This document shows, piece after piece, positions 53,452-64,000 of a DNA stretch of 64,000 bases. Position numbers and translations under genes: made by a program. Where the stretch lies: NCBI GenBank assembly GCA_036785325.1, contig JAXIVH010000021.1:3713405-3777404 (forward strand), written 5' to 3'. This DNA is from Urophycis tenuis. Taxonomy: Eukaryota > Chordata > Actinopteri > Gadiformes > Phycidae. Within the stretch, counting starts at the first letter, position 1. Each line of letters starts with the position of its first letter. The notes beneath the pieces are model-generated. The model was not told the DNA's origin and searched no databases. It saw nothing but the letters and a program-made list of their open reading frames with translations.

Positions 53452-56400
53452 AATCAACATCAACAGAATCAACATCAACAACAGCAAATGCAGCAGCAGC
53501 AGAATCAACAACAGCAACATCAACAGCATCAACAACAACAACAACAGAATCAACAACAACAGCATCAACAACAACAGAACCAACAACAGCAGAATCAACA
53601 ACAACAACAACAGAACCAACAACCTCAGCAGAACCACCAGCAGCAGCAGCAGCCCCCCCCTGTGGCCCAGGGGGGTAACCCCGAGAAGGCCGGTCAGCTG
53701 CAGCCTCCGCAGGGCCCCGGCAGCGTGGGCTCCAAGGCCGGCCAAGCCCCCTCCATGCCCGGCCAGAACGCCCACATGACGCCCTCGCACCCGCCGCGCA
53801 CACCGGTGAGTAGCCCGTCTCTGTCGCCGTTAGCCTCAGCGCCGCACCCCCCCCGACACTGAGGTCTCCGAATGCGTCTCGATTCGTTAGCGCAGGGTTT
53901 GGCTCGGCTTCAAGGATGCCGGTTCGAGAGCCGCGGCTTCATCCTAGCCAAGTGCCGGGGTGTCCCTGAGCAAGGGTCGTCTGACCCTACGAACCGGCGT
54001 TTCCCCCGTCGGGCGCCGCCGTCGTGCATGAATGTGAATGAGTGAGGGTTTGGGCGAGGGTGAGTGCGGGCTGCGGGTTGACCCCTCCCATGTCTGACCC
54101 CTCCCCCCCCTCCCAGCTGTCCCAGAAGTCTTCCCTGGTGGCGGACGGCCACGCCTCCACGCCGCCCTCGGTGAGCAGCGGCGCCGACCCCAGCTCCCAG
54201 CTGGCGCCGGCCGACAGTGCCTCGTCGGGCCAGGCCGACGTCAAGATGGAGGTGAAGAAGCAGGAGGACGAGGAGGACGAGGAGGAGGAGGAAGGGGACG
54301 CGCCCGGCGACGGCGAGGCCTCGGGGAAGAAGGGCAAAGGTCAGGCCGAGGTCAAGGAGGAGGAGAAGCCGGAGGTAAGGCGGCCCCCCCAGCGGAGCCT
54401 CTTCTTAGCGAAGCTCGGTGAGAACCTTCTCACCGAAGGTTCTGGTACGCCTCTCACCGCCACTTTGCGTTCTCAGATCAAGAAGGAGAAGACCTCGGGG
54501 GACGGCTGCAAAGGCGAGCCCATGGACACCTCGTCGTCCGCGGCAACGGCGGCGGCGGCGACCGCCACGCCGGCGGCGGCCACAAACGGCGAGGACAAGA
54601 AGCCCGAGGTGAAGAAGGAGCCCAAAGAGGAAGAGGAGGGCGGCTCCCCGGCCAGCGCTCAGAGCAAGAGAAAAGGTGAGTGAGAGTGCAGAGAGAGAGA
54701 GAGGCCAACCCGCCTCTTCTGAGGCCAGCTCCTTAAGACGGGGCAGCGTGGGGACGGGGCTCTGCGGTTCATTACCCGCCTCCAGCTTTAATCACCCGCT
54801 CCTACTGCCGCTTTAATGAGCCGCGCTCCCTTATTGTGCTCTGTGACAGGTGAGCGGTGAAGTCCCCCCCCCCCCCCCCCCCCCCCCCAGGTCCCCTGAG
54901 CGTAGTCCTACATTACATCGGGGTAGCCACTCAGCAGCGGTGTGATGATGTAGATTAGCGGTCTCGCTTGGCCGCCGCCACCGGCGTCTTGTCCTGTAAT
55001 CCCCGGGATTAGACGCGTGGCGGATGTCGCCTGTCCTCCCCAGACGGTGGCGGGCGCTCAGGAAAGCCTTTTCCTCTTTGAAGACGCCGCGTTTGATGCT
55101 GTGGAACACCGTGGGGGAGGGGGGGGGCGGACCGGGGGCGGGTGAAGGGTGGGTGTCGACCGTCTTGAAGGGTACCGTAGTCTGGACCTTGGAGAAACCC
55201 GCCTGGGTTGGGGCTCTGATGTCTGATGTCAACGTTCCCTAACCAAATCCTCCGGTTGACTCTCCTGTGCCCCCCTCCTCCTCCTTTCCTTCTCTCCCCC
55301 CCCCCTCTCTCTCATTCCTCCCCCCTCCCACTCTCTTACCTGGTCTTCCTCCTTACTTCTGTGTCCTCCCTCCCTCCCTCCTTTCCTCTCCCTCTCTGTT
55401 TTCTCTTTGTCTCCCACCCTCCTCGTCTCGGTTTTCCCTTTGTCTCCCTCCCTCCCTCGGTTTTCTCTTTGTCTCCCTCCCACCCTCCCTCCCTGCCTCC
55501 CTCCCTCGCTCTATCCCTCCCTCCCTCTCCCTGTCTCCCCCCCCCTCCCTCCACAGTCTTTAAAGCGGAGGAGCTGCGGCAGGCCCTGATGCCCACCCTG
55601 GAGGCCCTGTACCGGCAGGACCCCGAGTCCCTGCCGTTCCGCCAGCCGGTGGAACCCCAGTTACTGGGAATACCCGTACGTATTCGAGCTAGTAACAAAA
55701 CTAACCTGGTAAGGGACTGCGCTGGCTGCCATTTTGTTTGCTTCTGCTCCGCTTAGATGAAAACATTGAGAAAAAAAAACAAACATAGAATTTTACATTT
55801 TTGTTTTGTTATGTTTGTGCTTTTTTTGTGTTTTTTTGCGTTGCTCTTCACCCATAGACGACGTTTTGTTTCGCTTTTCGCACTCACCTTTCCTTTGTCT
55901 CACCTTTTGCACTCGTGGTGTGTGTGTGTGTACAAGAGGATAGAAGACTGTAGACTAGCAGAGAGAGAGAGAGAGTTGTTCACCTGTTAACATTTCATTC
56001 ATTCCACAGGTTAAATCAAAGCAATTGTATGTACATGGCCCTTAGCTGCGCACAGCGTCAGGGTCATCTTGCAAACGCGGGGAAATGCAAGGCCTCAGAT
56101 CAGATCTTAATGGAGCAGAGGGCCTGCATAATCAGAGACCCCCCTGATTCTCACCCTGTAGTCCGCTCCACATAAGCCCCGCCCCCCCTCACTCATTGAG
56201 ATGCCAACAATTGGCGATACTTTGCCTTATGGACATCGCTGAGCCAAAGGCCACTTTGCTAATGCGTTGTAAGTAAATTACGTTGCGCTGCGGCCAACCG
56301 AATCAATTGCACAAAATTCCCCCCACAACCAAATCTTTTGAAGTTGACACGTGATGAGCAACACGATCTCGATTGATCTCACGGCCCTGACCGTGACCGA

Positions 56401-59400
56401 CTCGCTTGCCTGTACCAGCAGCGCTCATGTCCCATTGCTTTGCATTACTGCCCACTCTTCATCTGATCATCTGATCATCTGCATTTTTCCCCACGATGCA
56501 TCATTGTTTTTTTTGTTTGTTTTGAGTTTGAATGCCTTTTGTGTTAGCCTTCATCCTAGCTTCCTAGTTCAGTTCCTCGCCAGTAGTTAGTGGTGTTTTT
56601 GACGTGTGATGTGGGGGCGGGGCTCTGAGTCGAGGTGAGCCAATGTCTCTCTAAAAGGGTCAATTCATCAGAAGCTGTGGTAAAATGTAATTAGTTCTTT
56701 TATTAGTTTCCTCACATTCCCAGCGGCATACGGAGAGACTTCAGCCCTTCTATTATTTGACCGCATATAGTTGAGCATCTGAGCACATACAACTTTATAT
56801 TCACTCGGTCGACCCCTTCAACGTTTTATTTTTAACCGCCCCAGAAACAGACGGTTGGCTCCCCTCCTCACCCCTCCTCACCCCTCCTCACCCCTCAGGT
56901 GCCCTGCCTCAGTGATCACCTGTTTCAAACTGACCTCTCCTGTAATGTAGATGGCCTTTCCAGTGCTGTGTGTTGTTGCTAACAGCCAGCCGACAAACCC
57001 CCCCCCACGTAGCACGCTAGGTAGCCGCGAGGCTAGTCGATGCTATCCGAGGTACGCTGCGTAACGGCTAAAAACCGCGCAGGAATGCCGCTCTGCAGGT
57101 CGGGCCGCCGGCATGCGTGGCGTGCGACCGGCGAGTCTGAGCGATTCCGGGGAGCGAGATCAGAGAGGCAGTGTGGGAGACGGCGCCTCCTGAACGTTGG
57201 CCCCTTGAACTACAATCCCCAGTGTTTTTGTAGTCATGCGGCTGTCGTTGACGCACCGATATGGAACGTCGAGCGACTTGACGAGCTAACGCGTGAGAAT
57301 GAGCAACGTAACGGCCTGACGGGTCCCACTTTGACCCCTCTCCCCCCTTCACTGTCCCCGGGGGTCCCTCCTCCCCTCCTGACCTTTTAGTCAGAGGTCG
57401 TCGTTGCTAGCTTTAGCTGTAGCGTTAGCATTAGCGTGCAGCGATGGCGCCGATCAGCGGCGTGGCCGCCTGCTTCGCTGCCACGCTCGCTCTCCCCTCC
57501 TCCTCCTCCTCCTCCTCCGCCTGCGATGCTCGGCCATGTCACCAGCAACGAGAACCTACTCCAGGTGTACTTCTGGGTTAATGCTGGTGGAGATCACGCA
57601 TTAAGGAAACCCCGGGTTTCTCCTCCTCTGCAGATGAGGCCGGAGATAAATGATCGTGGTCTTTAAATTCGACCTGGCAGACGACCATGGCCCACTTAGG
57701 CTCTTATTCTGTGTTCTGATTTGTATTTCAGTTGTAACCTAACTGATGTATAACTGAGCATGGCGCGGTGGGTCTGGGAGCCCCCCCCCCCCCCCCCCTG
57801 CTGGGGGGAGGGGGTCAGGCTGGTGGCCAAGCGAGGCCTATGGAGGAAAAGCTGCCTCTGCGCGTGAGCCCTCCTCGCTGCAGCGTGCCACGCCATTCTC
57901 CCCCGCCACCCCTCCCCCCTCTTGTCTCTCTCTCTCCCCTCTCCCCGTCCGCTTCGGCCTCTCTGCTACAGCGAATCCCTGACCGCAAATGATGACAACA
58001 ACAACACAACTACTGCAAAATAAAACAACTCTTGGATCTCACCCCCCCCTCCCCCACTACTCCACTTCCTCCTGCTTCCCCTTCTCCCCCCCCACCCCCC
58101 TTTCTCCTCCACCTCCTCCTTCTCCCCTCACCCCCCATTCTTTCACCTCCTCCTCCTTCTCCCCCCGCCCCCTTCCTCCCCCTTCTGCTCCTCCTTTCCC
58201 CTGCCCCGCCCACTTTCTCTTCCACCTCCTCCTTCTCCCCCACCTCCTCCTCCTCCTGCTCCTCCTTCTCCCTTGACTTCCCTGGGACCAGCAGGACTAC
58301 TTTGACATCGTGAAGAACCCCATGGATCTGTCCACCGTCAAGCGCAAGCTGGACACGGGTCAGTACCAGGAGCCCTGGCAGTACGTGGACGACGTGTGGC
58401 TGATGTTCAACAACGCCTGGCTGTACAACCGCAAGACGTCGCGCGTCTACAAGTACTGCTCCAAGCTGGCGGAGGTGTTTGAGGCCGAGATCAACCCCGT
58501 CATGCAGGGCCTGGGCTACTGCTGCGGGAAGAAGGTGAGGGCCGCCCGGGGGGGGCTGTGCTGGATGGGAAGTGTGTTGGTTGTATTCAGGGACGGGCGT
58601 GGTGGAGGAATTGATGTCCCGTGTGTCACCTCCAGCCGCGAGGCCGATTGGTCGACGTCGCGTGACGTAATCTCCCAAGAAGCTCGTCTCGGGAAATGAA
58701 AATCTCAAGTTTCAGTTCAATTTCAATTCAAGTTTGTCAAGGGGGAGGGGGGGGGTCAGTGTCACTGTCCGTGTTGTGGGCTGCGGATCTTTTCATCCCA
58801 CATCAGTGTGCACCGTGAGTCACACACATCGGTGTGGTGGTGACTCCGTGAGCCCTCTGGCGTGTGGGGGGGATGCGTGTCTCTCTGACCCGACTTACAT
58901 GTCGTCTGTCTTCCCCCCCCCCACCCCCTGCAGCTCGAGTTTTCCCCTCAAACGCTGTGCTGCTACGGAAAGCAGCTGTGCACCATCCAGCGCGATGCCG
59001 CGTACTTCAGCTACCAGAACAGGTAAGCAGCGGCGGGGGGGGAAGAGACACCCAACGCACCACATGGCCCGGCAGAGTGCACCGGCCGGCGGCCACGTTA
59101 GCCTTTTGATACGGGGAAGAGGAAGCACTTTTGCCACGAGCCCGGCGACGTCTCTCTGGCCGATAACTCTGCACTTTGTAGCTTTCTTCAGTTCACAAGA
59201 TAAGAGTCCCCAAGTTTTGATTTGGCTTTCACATGGTCACGCTGACACCGTTTCCACCCTCCATAATTCATGTATGATTAATTTATGAGGCGCTTGGGTT
59301 CATTCATGCAGCGGGCTGGGCTCCTCTCTTTGGGTTCGCAGCCCTCGGCTTCTTTTGCTTTAAAGAGGGGCGGGGGGAAAAAAGACAGAATGTAGAGATT

Positions 59401-62400
59401 GATTGGGGTTGAAAAGGATCTTCTCTTCCAAGCGGAGGAGCTTCCCCCGCTCTATGTAATGAACCTTGGGGGACGGCTGCCGGGGTCTCTGTTGCACCAC
59501 CATCTATTTGTTATGTTTCTATCGCTTATCCCCCCCCCCCCCCCCCCCCATGTTCGGAGCTTTGGAACACCACCTTCCTCCACCCCCCCCACCCCCACCC
59601 CCACAGCTCCTATTGACCTCTCACATTGCTGTAATGTTGTTGTTGTTGTTGTTGTTGACCACTGGACGTCTGATGCTAATCTTTGCTTTGCCTTGGCTCT
59701 CTGTCGTCTGTTGATTGTTTCACATTCTGCCCCCCCCCCCTCCCCTCCCCCCAACTCTTCCTCCTCTTCCTGTCCCCTACGTTGTCCTCGTCCTTACCTG
59801 TAACAATTAATTTCCACGCTTCTTTTAATATTCATTTTACCTTCCCTCCCCTCCCCCCCCCATCTCCCCTTCTCTCCCTCCTTTTTAACGCTTGTGATGT
59901 CTGCATTGGCCTGCTTTGGTGTGACCAATCATCCACTCCGAAATTTACGTGCAAAATCAAAACCTCCCGCCCACACAAAAACCCTGCATCACGATTGGCT
60001 GCTTCCTCCCGACGACCTCCTCCTGTGTGCCCGCCCCGCCCCGCCCTGATTGGCGGCCGCTTCCTCGTGCCCGCTCTGTGATTGGCTGTGCTGTTGGCGA
60101 ACGGTGTAGTTCACCAAAATATGGGCTTCTTGCTGACAGGTACCACTTCTGTGAGAAGTGTTTCAACGAAATCCAGGGCGAGAGCGTTTCCCTGGGAGAT
60201 GACCCTTCACAGCCTCAGACGTGAGTAGCTCTCGTTTCTCTCACCCCCTCCTTCACTGGAACCCGTTGCACAGCAAACGCATAGGGTACCTTGTCTTGTT
60301 GATGAATGTTAGCAAAAGCCAATCAATCGGGTCAATCTGCCGTTTTTTTTTTTTTTTTTGGTTCTTGAAGTAAATTGATTGTTTTGTTAACATTGAAAGT
60401 GGCAGCGCTCGTAATTCAATGATTTCTTGTAGCATATTTGTTGTTTAATTTGTTGTTTTCTCTTTCTTAAACTTTTTCCTGTCCTTTTTATAATGCCTCT
60501 TTTATCCTTTACTTTTCCCTCTCTCTGATGTATTAGTTTCTCTCTGCCGTAGATTTCTTTTTTTTATGTCGTTATTTTAGTTTTTAGTTTTTTCTATCGT
60601 GGGGGCAAGTCGAGGGGTTTCGTGAGGTTTCTTAAGGTTTCTTGAGGTGTACCTCAGGGCCTCCCCTGAGCTGGTAGAGGGGTGGGAGGTTCTCGCCCAC
60701 GGGCCGTTTGTGTGTCTCCAGAGTCCTCACTGTCCTCCGCTTCCCCACAGGTCCATCAACAAAGACCAGTTCCAGAGGAAGAAGAACGACACCCTGGACC
60801 CTGAGCTGTACGTGTCCTCCACTCCTAACCCTCCAAATACACCCTCTCAGAGTGTTCCAACGTTGTTTCATGCTTACCGTTTTGTTACCGTTTTAATACA
60901 TGCCGTTGTGTTGAATTGTCCTGTTGTGTTGAATTGTCCTGTTGTGTTGTTGGCGGGCGGTAACGTCCCCTACGTCTGCCACAAGGCCTGGTACTGCTTG
61001 GACGCCGGCCTGCCTCGTAGCGTTTTACCTCCTTTGTTCGGAGGCTCGACATTTTCCAGCCGGGAAAGTGCATGCATAATCCGCCTGTGTGTTGTCCACG
61101 TTGCGTCCATACGCAGGTTCCTTATAAATGTCACATTGACGTCTCTCCCACCCCCCCCTGCAGGCTCGTGGAGTGCATCGACTGCGGTCGTAAAATGCAC
61201 CAGATCTGTGTCCTCCATAACGACACCATATGGCCTATGGGGTGAGTCAGCCCCCACGTTCACTCCACACACATTGTGCTCCTGAAGCCCATCGCGCGCA
61301 CGTTCCTCCTCCTCCTCCCCCTCCTCCTCCTTTCCTGCCGGCTCAGCATGTCTCCGCAGCAGAGACCATGACGACGGCGGCGGCTTCGCACAGCCCGCCG
61401 TTGCGCGTTACTCTCGGCTTTTTAGATGCTATCACCCGACGTACCGTCGGTTGTTCCGGGGGCCAATCCATCACGAGATGAACACCACGGGAGGATTTCG
61501 CCCGAGCGGGAGGGAAGAGGTGGACAAGACCGTGTGCGCTAACAACTCTCAGCGGTGGCTAGTGAGGGCTAGTGAGGGCTAGCGGCTAAACCGGTCGACT
61601 GCCGGGTAACCAGAAGGGGCAGGAGGCCAGGCTTACCGTTGGCACGGAACTGGAGACCGCGAGATGGGCGGCTTGTGTAGGCGTAAGCGGCCAGCGCCTG
61701 GCCCCCGTTTAGTCCCCGGTTCAGTCACAGAATATATTGGATGTCGGCGCGCACTCATTAATACCAAAAGTAATTTAAGGGCGACGCGGATGAGAATTCA
61801 ATTAACTGGTGGCGCTCGTTACTCACGGCGAGCGATGACGGCGCGCATGCGCGCGCGGCTCGGCACGCAGTCTAAACCGCTCTGTTCTGTCTCAACAGCT
61901 TCACGTGCGACAGCTGCCTCAAGAAGGCCAAGAAGACGCGCAAAGAGAACAAATACGCAGCCAAAAGTAAGTGGAAGTAACACCAACCCCCCCCCCCCCC
62001 CCCCACCGAACCCCACGGCTGTGTCGAGGGGAAACGCCAGAGATCTGGCCACAGCTGTCAAACAAATGCAGAATTTAGATTTTTTTTCTTTTTTTCTGTC
62101 TTTCTTTCGCGATGGCTGCATTTGGCTTCTTTGTAGTCAACAGTGTTTTCCAGGGAGTGTCAGAAGTTATTTCCCCCGCAGTTTGATCCCGTGCTGTCCG
62201 GCTGCAAGTCCTCTGGCCCCGAGTTGCACAGCTGGATCGCATTGGATCAGATGGGGGTTTAATGATCGCCCCCGTTGGGGGAAACTGGGTCACGGTAGCA
62301 TTCAAGAATTAGAATGCAGCCAAGAACCAAGGAGACGAAACAAAGCGGGACAGAGGAGAGCAGGGGTCGTCTGCGGCAAATGCAACGGCACTTTTTCCAC

Positions 62401-64000
62401 GCGTGCTTGTGATGCAGTCGAGTCCGGCTCCGTTTTGTTAAGCCTGGGAGTTTGTTCTCCCGTCAGCAATCTACGGCGTTCCACTGCCATTGTCTGATCA
62501 CCTTCACGTTGCGTACAAGTTCCCAATAGTTCACTGTTAACATGCTTTAAGAATATTGACCGGCTCTGAATATGCACTTACTCTTCATTAATTGCACTTG
62601 CTTAACGAAACTGCAGGGGCAATTGAGCGATCAGCCGGCTGAAGCCTGTGTCCCTGCAATCTACCTGTAATGTAGCATGAACGGTTTGTCGAAGGAGCTT
62701 CTCTTGAAGTGACCCTATTTAAGCTAGCGCAGCCAAGCATATTGATGGACAATGACACCCAGGGCACAGCACCAGAATGTGTTAGAGATCAGAGAAGCAT
62801 CCCAGGCACTTAAACGCGGACAACTCTGATTTAGGGGGACCTTCCCAGCACTCTGGTTTCGATTTTTTTTTTTTGTTTGTTGGTCTTGAACTGACTTGAC
62901 AGTGACATACTAGTTTTCAAGCCGTATTCATTCATCAATTCATTCCGATCCACACACATTTTGAACTGCGTAAACCGCCCGCTCATCTCCTTCCCCTTGG
63001 CTCTGCTCCCGCACGCTCCCCCTTCCCCTGCCAACGATCGTCTCGTCTGTCTCTCCTCTCGTCCATCCAGGACTTCCACAGACCAAGCTGGGCAACTACC
63101 TGGAGACGCGGGTCAACGACTACCTCAAGAGACAGAACCACCCGGAGTCCGGCGACGTCACCATCCGAGTGGTGCACGTCTCGGACAAGGTGGTGGAGGT
63201 CAAGCCGGGCATGAAGTCCAGGTGAGGCGCCGTGGCGTGTTTCCACACCCGGGCAACGTTGAGACCGGCGGGTCCGAGCGCGGGCGACCGCGTTCGGCGG
63301 CACTCCTCCTTTGACCCTCGGTCCTCCTCTGACCCTTTGTTCCCCTCGTCTTTGGCCCCCGGCAGGTTCGTGGACAGCGGCGAGATGTCCGAGTCCTTCC
63401 CGTACCGGACCAAGGCCCTGTTTGCCTTCGAGGACGTGGACGGCGCCGACGTGTGCTTCTTCGGCATGCACGTCCAGGAGTACGGCTCGGACTGCCCGCC
63501 GCCCAACCAGAGACGGGTTTACATATCTTACCTCGACAGCGTGCACTTCTTCCAGCCCCGGCACCTGCGCACCGGGGTCTACCATGAGATCCTCATCGGC
63601 TACCTGGAGTACGTCAGGAGACTCGGGTACGTGGCTGCGCCTTCGTTCATCTCTCACCTCACGGCAGGTTTTTTTTTTGCGGTTGTGAGCCGGTACAAAC
63701 GATGCAAAAAAAAATGTGTTTAGAAAAAGTAATTACCGTAAGTAATGTGTCAAAGTTACAGAAATCTAATTGGGCTTGGGAACACATTAGTGGACTTTGT
63801 AATTAAACTGTTGATGCCTCATTATTTTTTGAGAAGTCAGATTGAGATTGAGTACCAGTCCTCGCCATAGGACGCTCTGGCTACACTTTGCCTTTTGAGG
63901 GTTTAAATCAGACCATCACCGTCAACTAAACAAACCCATGCTGGTCCTTGGGCTCCCCAGGTACACCACGGGTCACATCTGGGCCTGTCCGCCCAGTGAG
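41348..64000 (+). CDS. ep300: Histone acetyltransferase p300 (3' end beyond window)
   Basis: Nuclear co-activator and lysine acetyltransferase. Exons: 41348-41441, 43691-44340, 45397-45579, 47952-48273, 49152-49265, 49446-49691, 50014-50116, 50307-50435, 50720-50837, 51139-51361, 51814-51891, 52105-52190, 52330-52482, 52900-53805, 54117-54374, 54477-54675, 55557-55675, 58295-58534, 58934-59022, 60140-60220, 60751-60807, 61164-61241, 61899-61966, 63071-63221, 63366-63626, 63961 onward; about 1682 codons. N-terminus resembles p300 more than CREBBP (PGPPSAKRPKLSSPALS; LNQIHTSL). Domains: receptor-interacting/LXXLL KHKQLSELL; TAZ1 about 356-442; KIX about 594-672 (WHEDITQDLRNHLVHKL); bromodomain about 1290-1405 with acetyl-lysine Asn in WLYNRKTS; RING/PHD about 1408-1540; HAT from about 1545, with YLDSVHFF (human Asp1399 region) and HIWACPP at the window edge. 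Acidic/Lys SUMO-like KMEVKKQE precedes the bromodomain. Odd: residues about 933-1084 are Gln/His/Asn-rich. Confidence 0.96.
41442..43690 (+). other. EP300 intron 1
   Basis: Apart from the minisatellite at 42270-42460, no exon is supported. A 99-codon minus-strand open stretch lies at 43040-43339 without splice or promoter context. The last 10 bases are a C-run plus TCTTCTAG acceptor. Confidence 0.5.
42270..42460 (+). repeat. GC-rich minisatellite, EP300 intron 1
   Basis: About eight degenerate copies of a unit near GGTCCAGAACCGGGCTGCTG plus CTAC, period about 21-24 bp. Because the period is close to a multiple of 3, several frames stay open; I do not read this as coding. Confidence 0.8.
44341..45396 (+). 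other. EP300 intron 2
   Basis: Nothing recognisable beyond a CT-rich acceptor tract (about 45350-45396). Confidence 0.6.
45580..47951 (+). other. EP300 intron 3
   Basis: No exon seen. A short CpG-rich island at about 47440-47600 includes GGCGGCCATGTTGG, a YY1-like motif; internal promoter activity is possible but unproven. Confidence 0.45.
48274..49151 (+). other. EP300 intron 4 (splits TAZ1)
   Basis: Begins with a donor in CAGG|GTGAGG and a C-run at 48288-48310. No other feature seen. Confidence 0.6.
50579..50658 (+). repeat. (CT)n microsatellite, EP300 intron 8
   Basis: CT units with a CTCGCT-interrupted middle portion, between the two KIX exons. Confidence 0.9.
51478..51578 (+). repeat. 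(CA)n microsatellite, EP300 intron 10
   Basis: Nearly 100 bp of CA with a few CG substitutions at the left end. Confidence 0.95.
51912..52044 (+). repeat. (CA)n microsatellite, EP300 intron 11
   Basis: About 130 bp of CA with one CGCACAGG interruption; begins about 20 bp after the exon 11 donor. Confidence 0.95.
53197..53652 (+). repeat. ep300: Coding CAA/CAG tract of EP300 exon 14
   Basis: 152 in-frame codons, about 119 of them Gln and the rest mostly His, Asn, Met and Leu. CAA and CAG are mixed, with the longest pure CAG run about 10 codons. The flanking exon sequence is Pro-rich and lies in the disordered region between KIX and bromodomain. Confidence 0.95.
55676..58294 (+). other. EP300 intron 17 (splits the bromodomain)
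   Basis: The largest EP300 intron downstream of exon 4. A CpG-rich stretch at about 57020-57560 and C/T-rich tracts at 57890-58290 are the only structure seen. No exon is supported. Confidence 0.5.
59023..60139 (+). other. EP300 intron 19
   Basis: Homopolymer C-runs (59530-59549, 59731-59740) and a (TTG)n stretch at 59637-59656. Nothing coding. Confidence 0.5.
61967..63070 (+). other. EP300 intron 23
   Basis: C-run at 61988-62004 near the donor; otherwise nothing recognised. Confidence 0.5.

Noticed and set aside
52678..53790. 370-codon minus-strand Leu-rich open frame opposite EP300 exon 14
   Set aside because: It is the antisense of the CAA/CAG tract; stops are excluded by composition.
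57020..57560. Hidden gene in the CpG-rich part of EP300 intron 17
   Set aside because: No frame with conserved residues or splice sites; probably only locally GC-rich.

Overview
This is nuclear DNA of a ray-finned (teleost) fish. Evidence: every solid gene is a multi-exon vertebrate gene with GT-AG introns of roughly 0.1-3 kb, the protein sequences are close to but distinct from their mammalian counterparts, and the introns hold teleost-type SINE tails and MITEs. The very high load of dinucleotide repeats and homopolymer runs resembles gadiform (cod-like) genomes, but that is only a guess from repeat content. There is no bacterial, phage or CRISPR content.

Layout: (1) 1-2.3 kb, minus strand: terminal exon of a gene I could not identify, probably divergent from RANGAP1. 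(2) 2.4-12.3 kb, plus: RANGAP1, 15 coding exons, 595 codons. (3) 13.76-19.8 kb, plus: chadl, two tandem LRR modules, with a 200-N assembly gap just after the signal peptide. (4) 20.59 kb, plus: tRNA-Gln(CTG). (5) 21.3-22.7 kb, plus: rbx1, 5 exons, 108 codons. (6) 24.4-27.7 kb, minus: st13 (HIP), 11 exons, 383 codons. (7) 28.3-38.3 kb, plus: xpnpep3, head-to-head with st13. (8) 41.35-64 kb, plus: ep300, first 26 coding exons (about 1682 codons), cut off by the window end inside the acetyltransferase domain. Exon boundaries were chosen so that reading phase is kept across every junction; for RANGAP1, rbx1 and st13 the summed exon lengths give complete reading frames.

The genes correspond to the human chromosome 22q13.2 block (ST13, XPNPEP3, RBX1, EP300, L3MBTL2, CHADL, RANGAP1), with RANGAP1-CHADL moved to the other side of RBX1 and L3MBTL2 absent between its usual neighbours. 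They do not form one pathway: Ran cycle (RANGAP1), matrix (CHADL), cullin ubiquitin ligases (RBX1), Hsp70 co-chaperone (ST13), mitochondrial peptide processing (XPNPEP3) and transcription co-activation (EP300).

No undescribed biological system was found. The observations most worth a second look are a 152-residue Gln/His/Asn-rich tract in p300 upstream of the bromodomain, a perfect three-unit heat-shock element between st13 and xpnpep3, overlapping upstream ORFs before ep300, a Cys cluster in the ST13 linker, and several MITEs and splice sites embedded in simple repeats.
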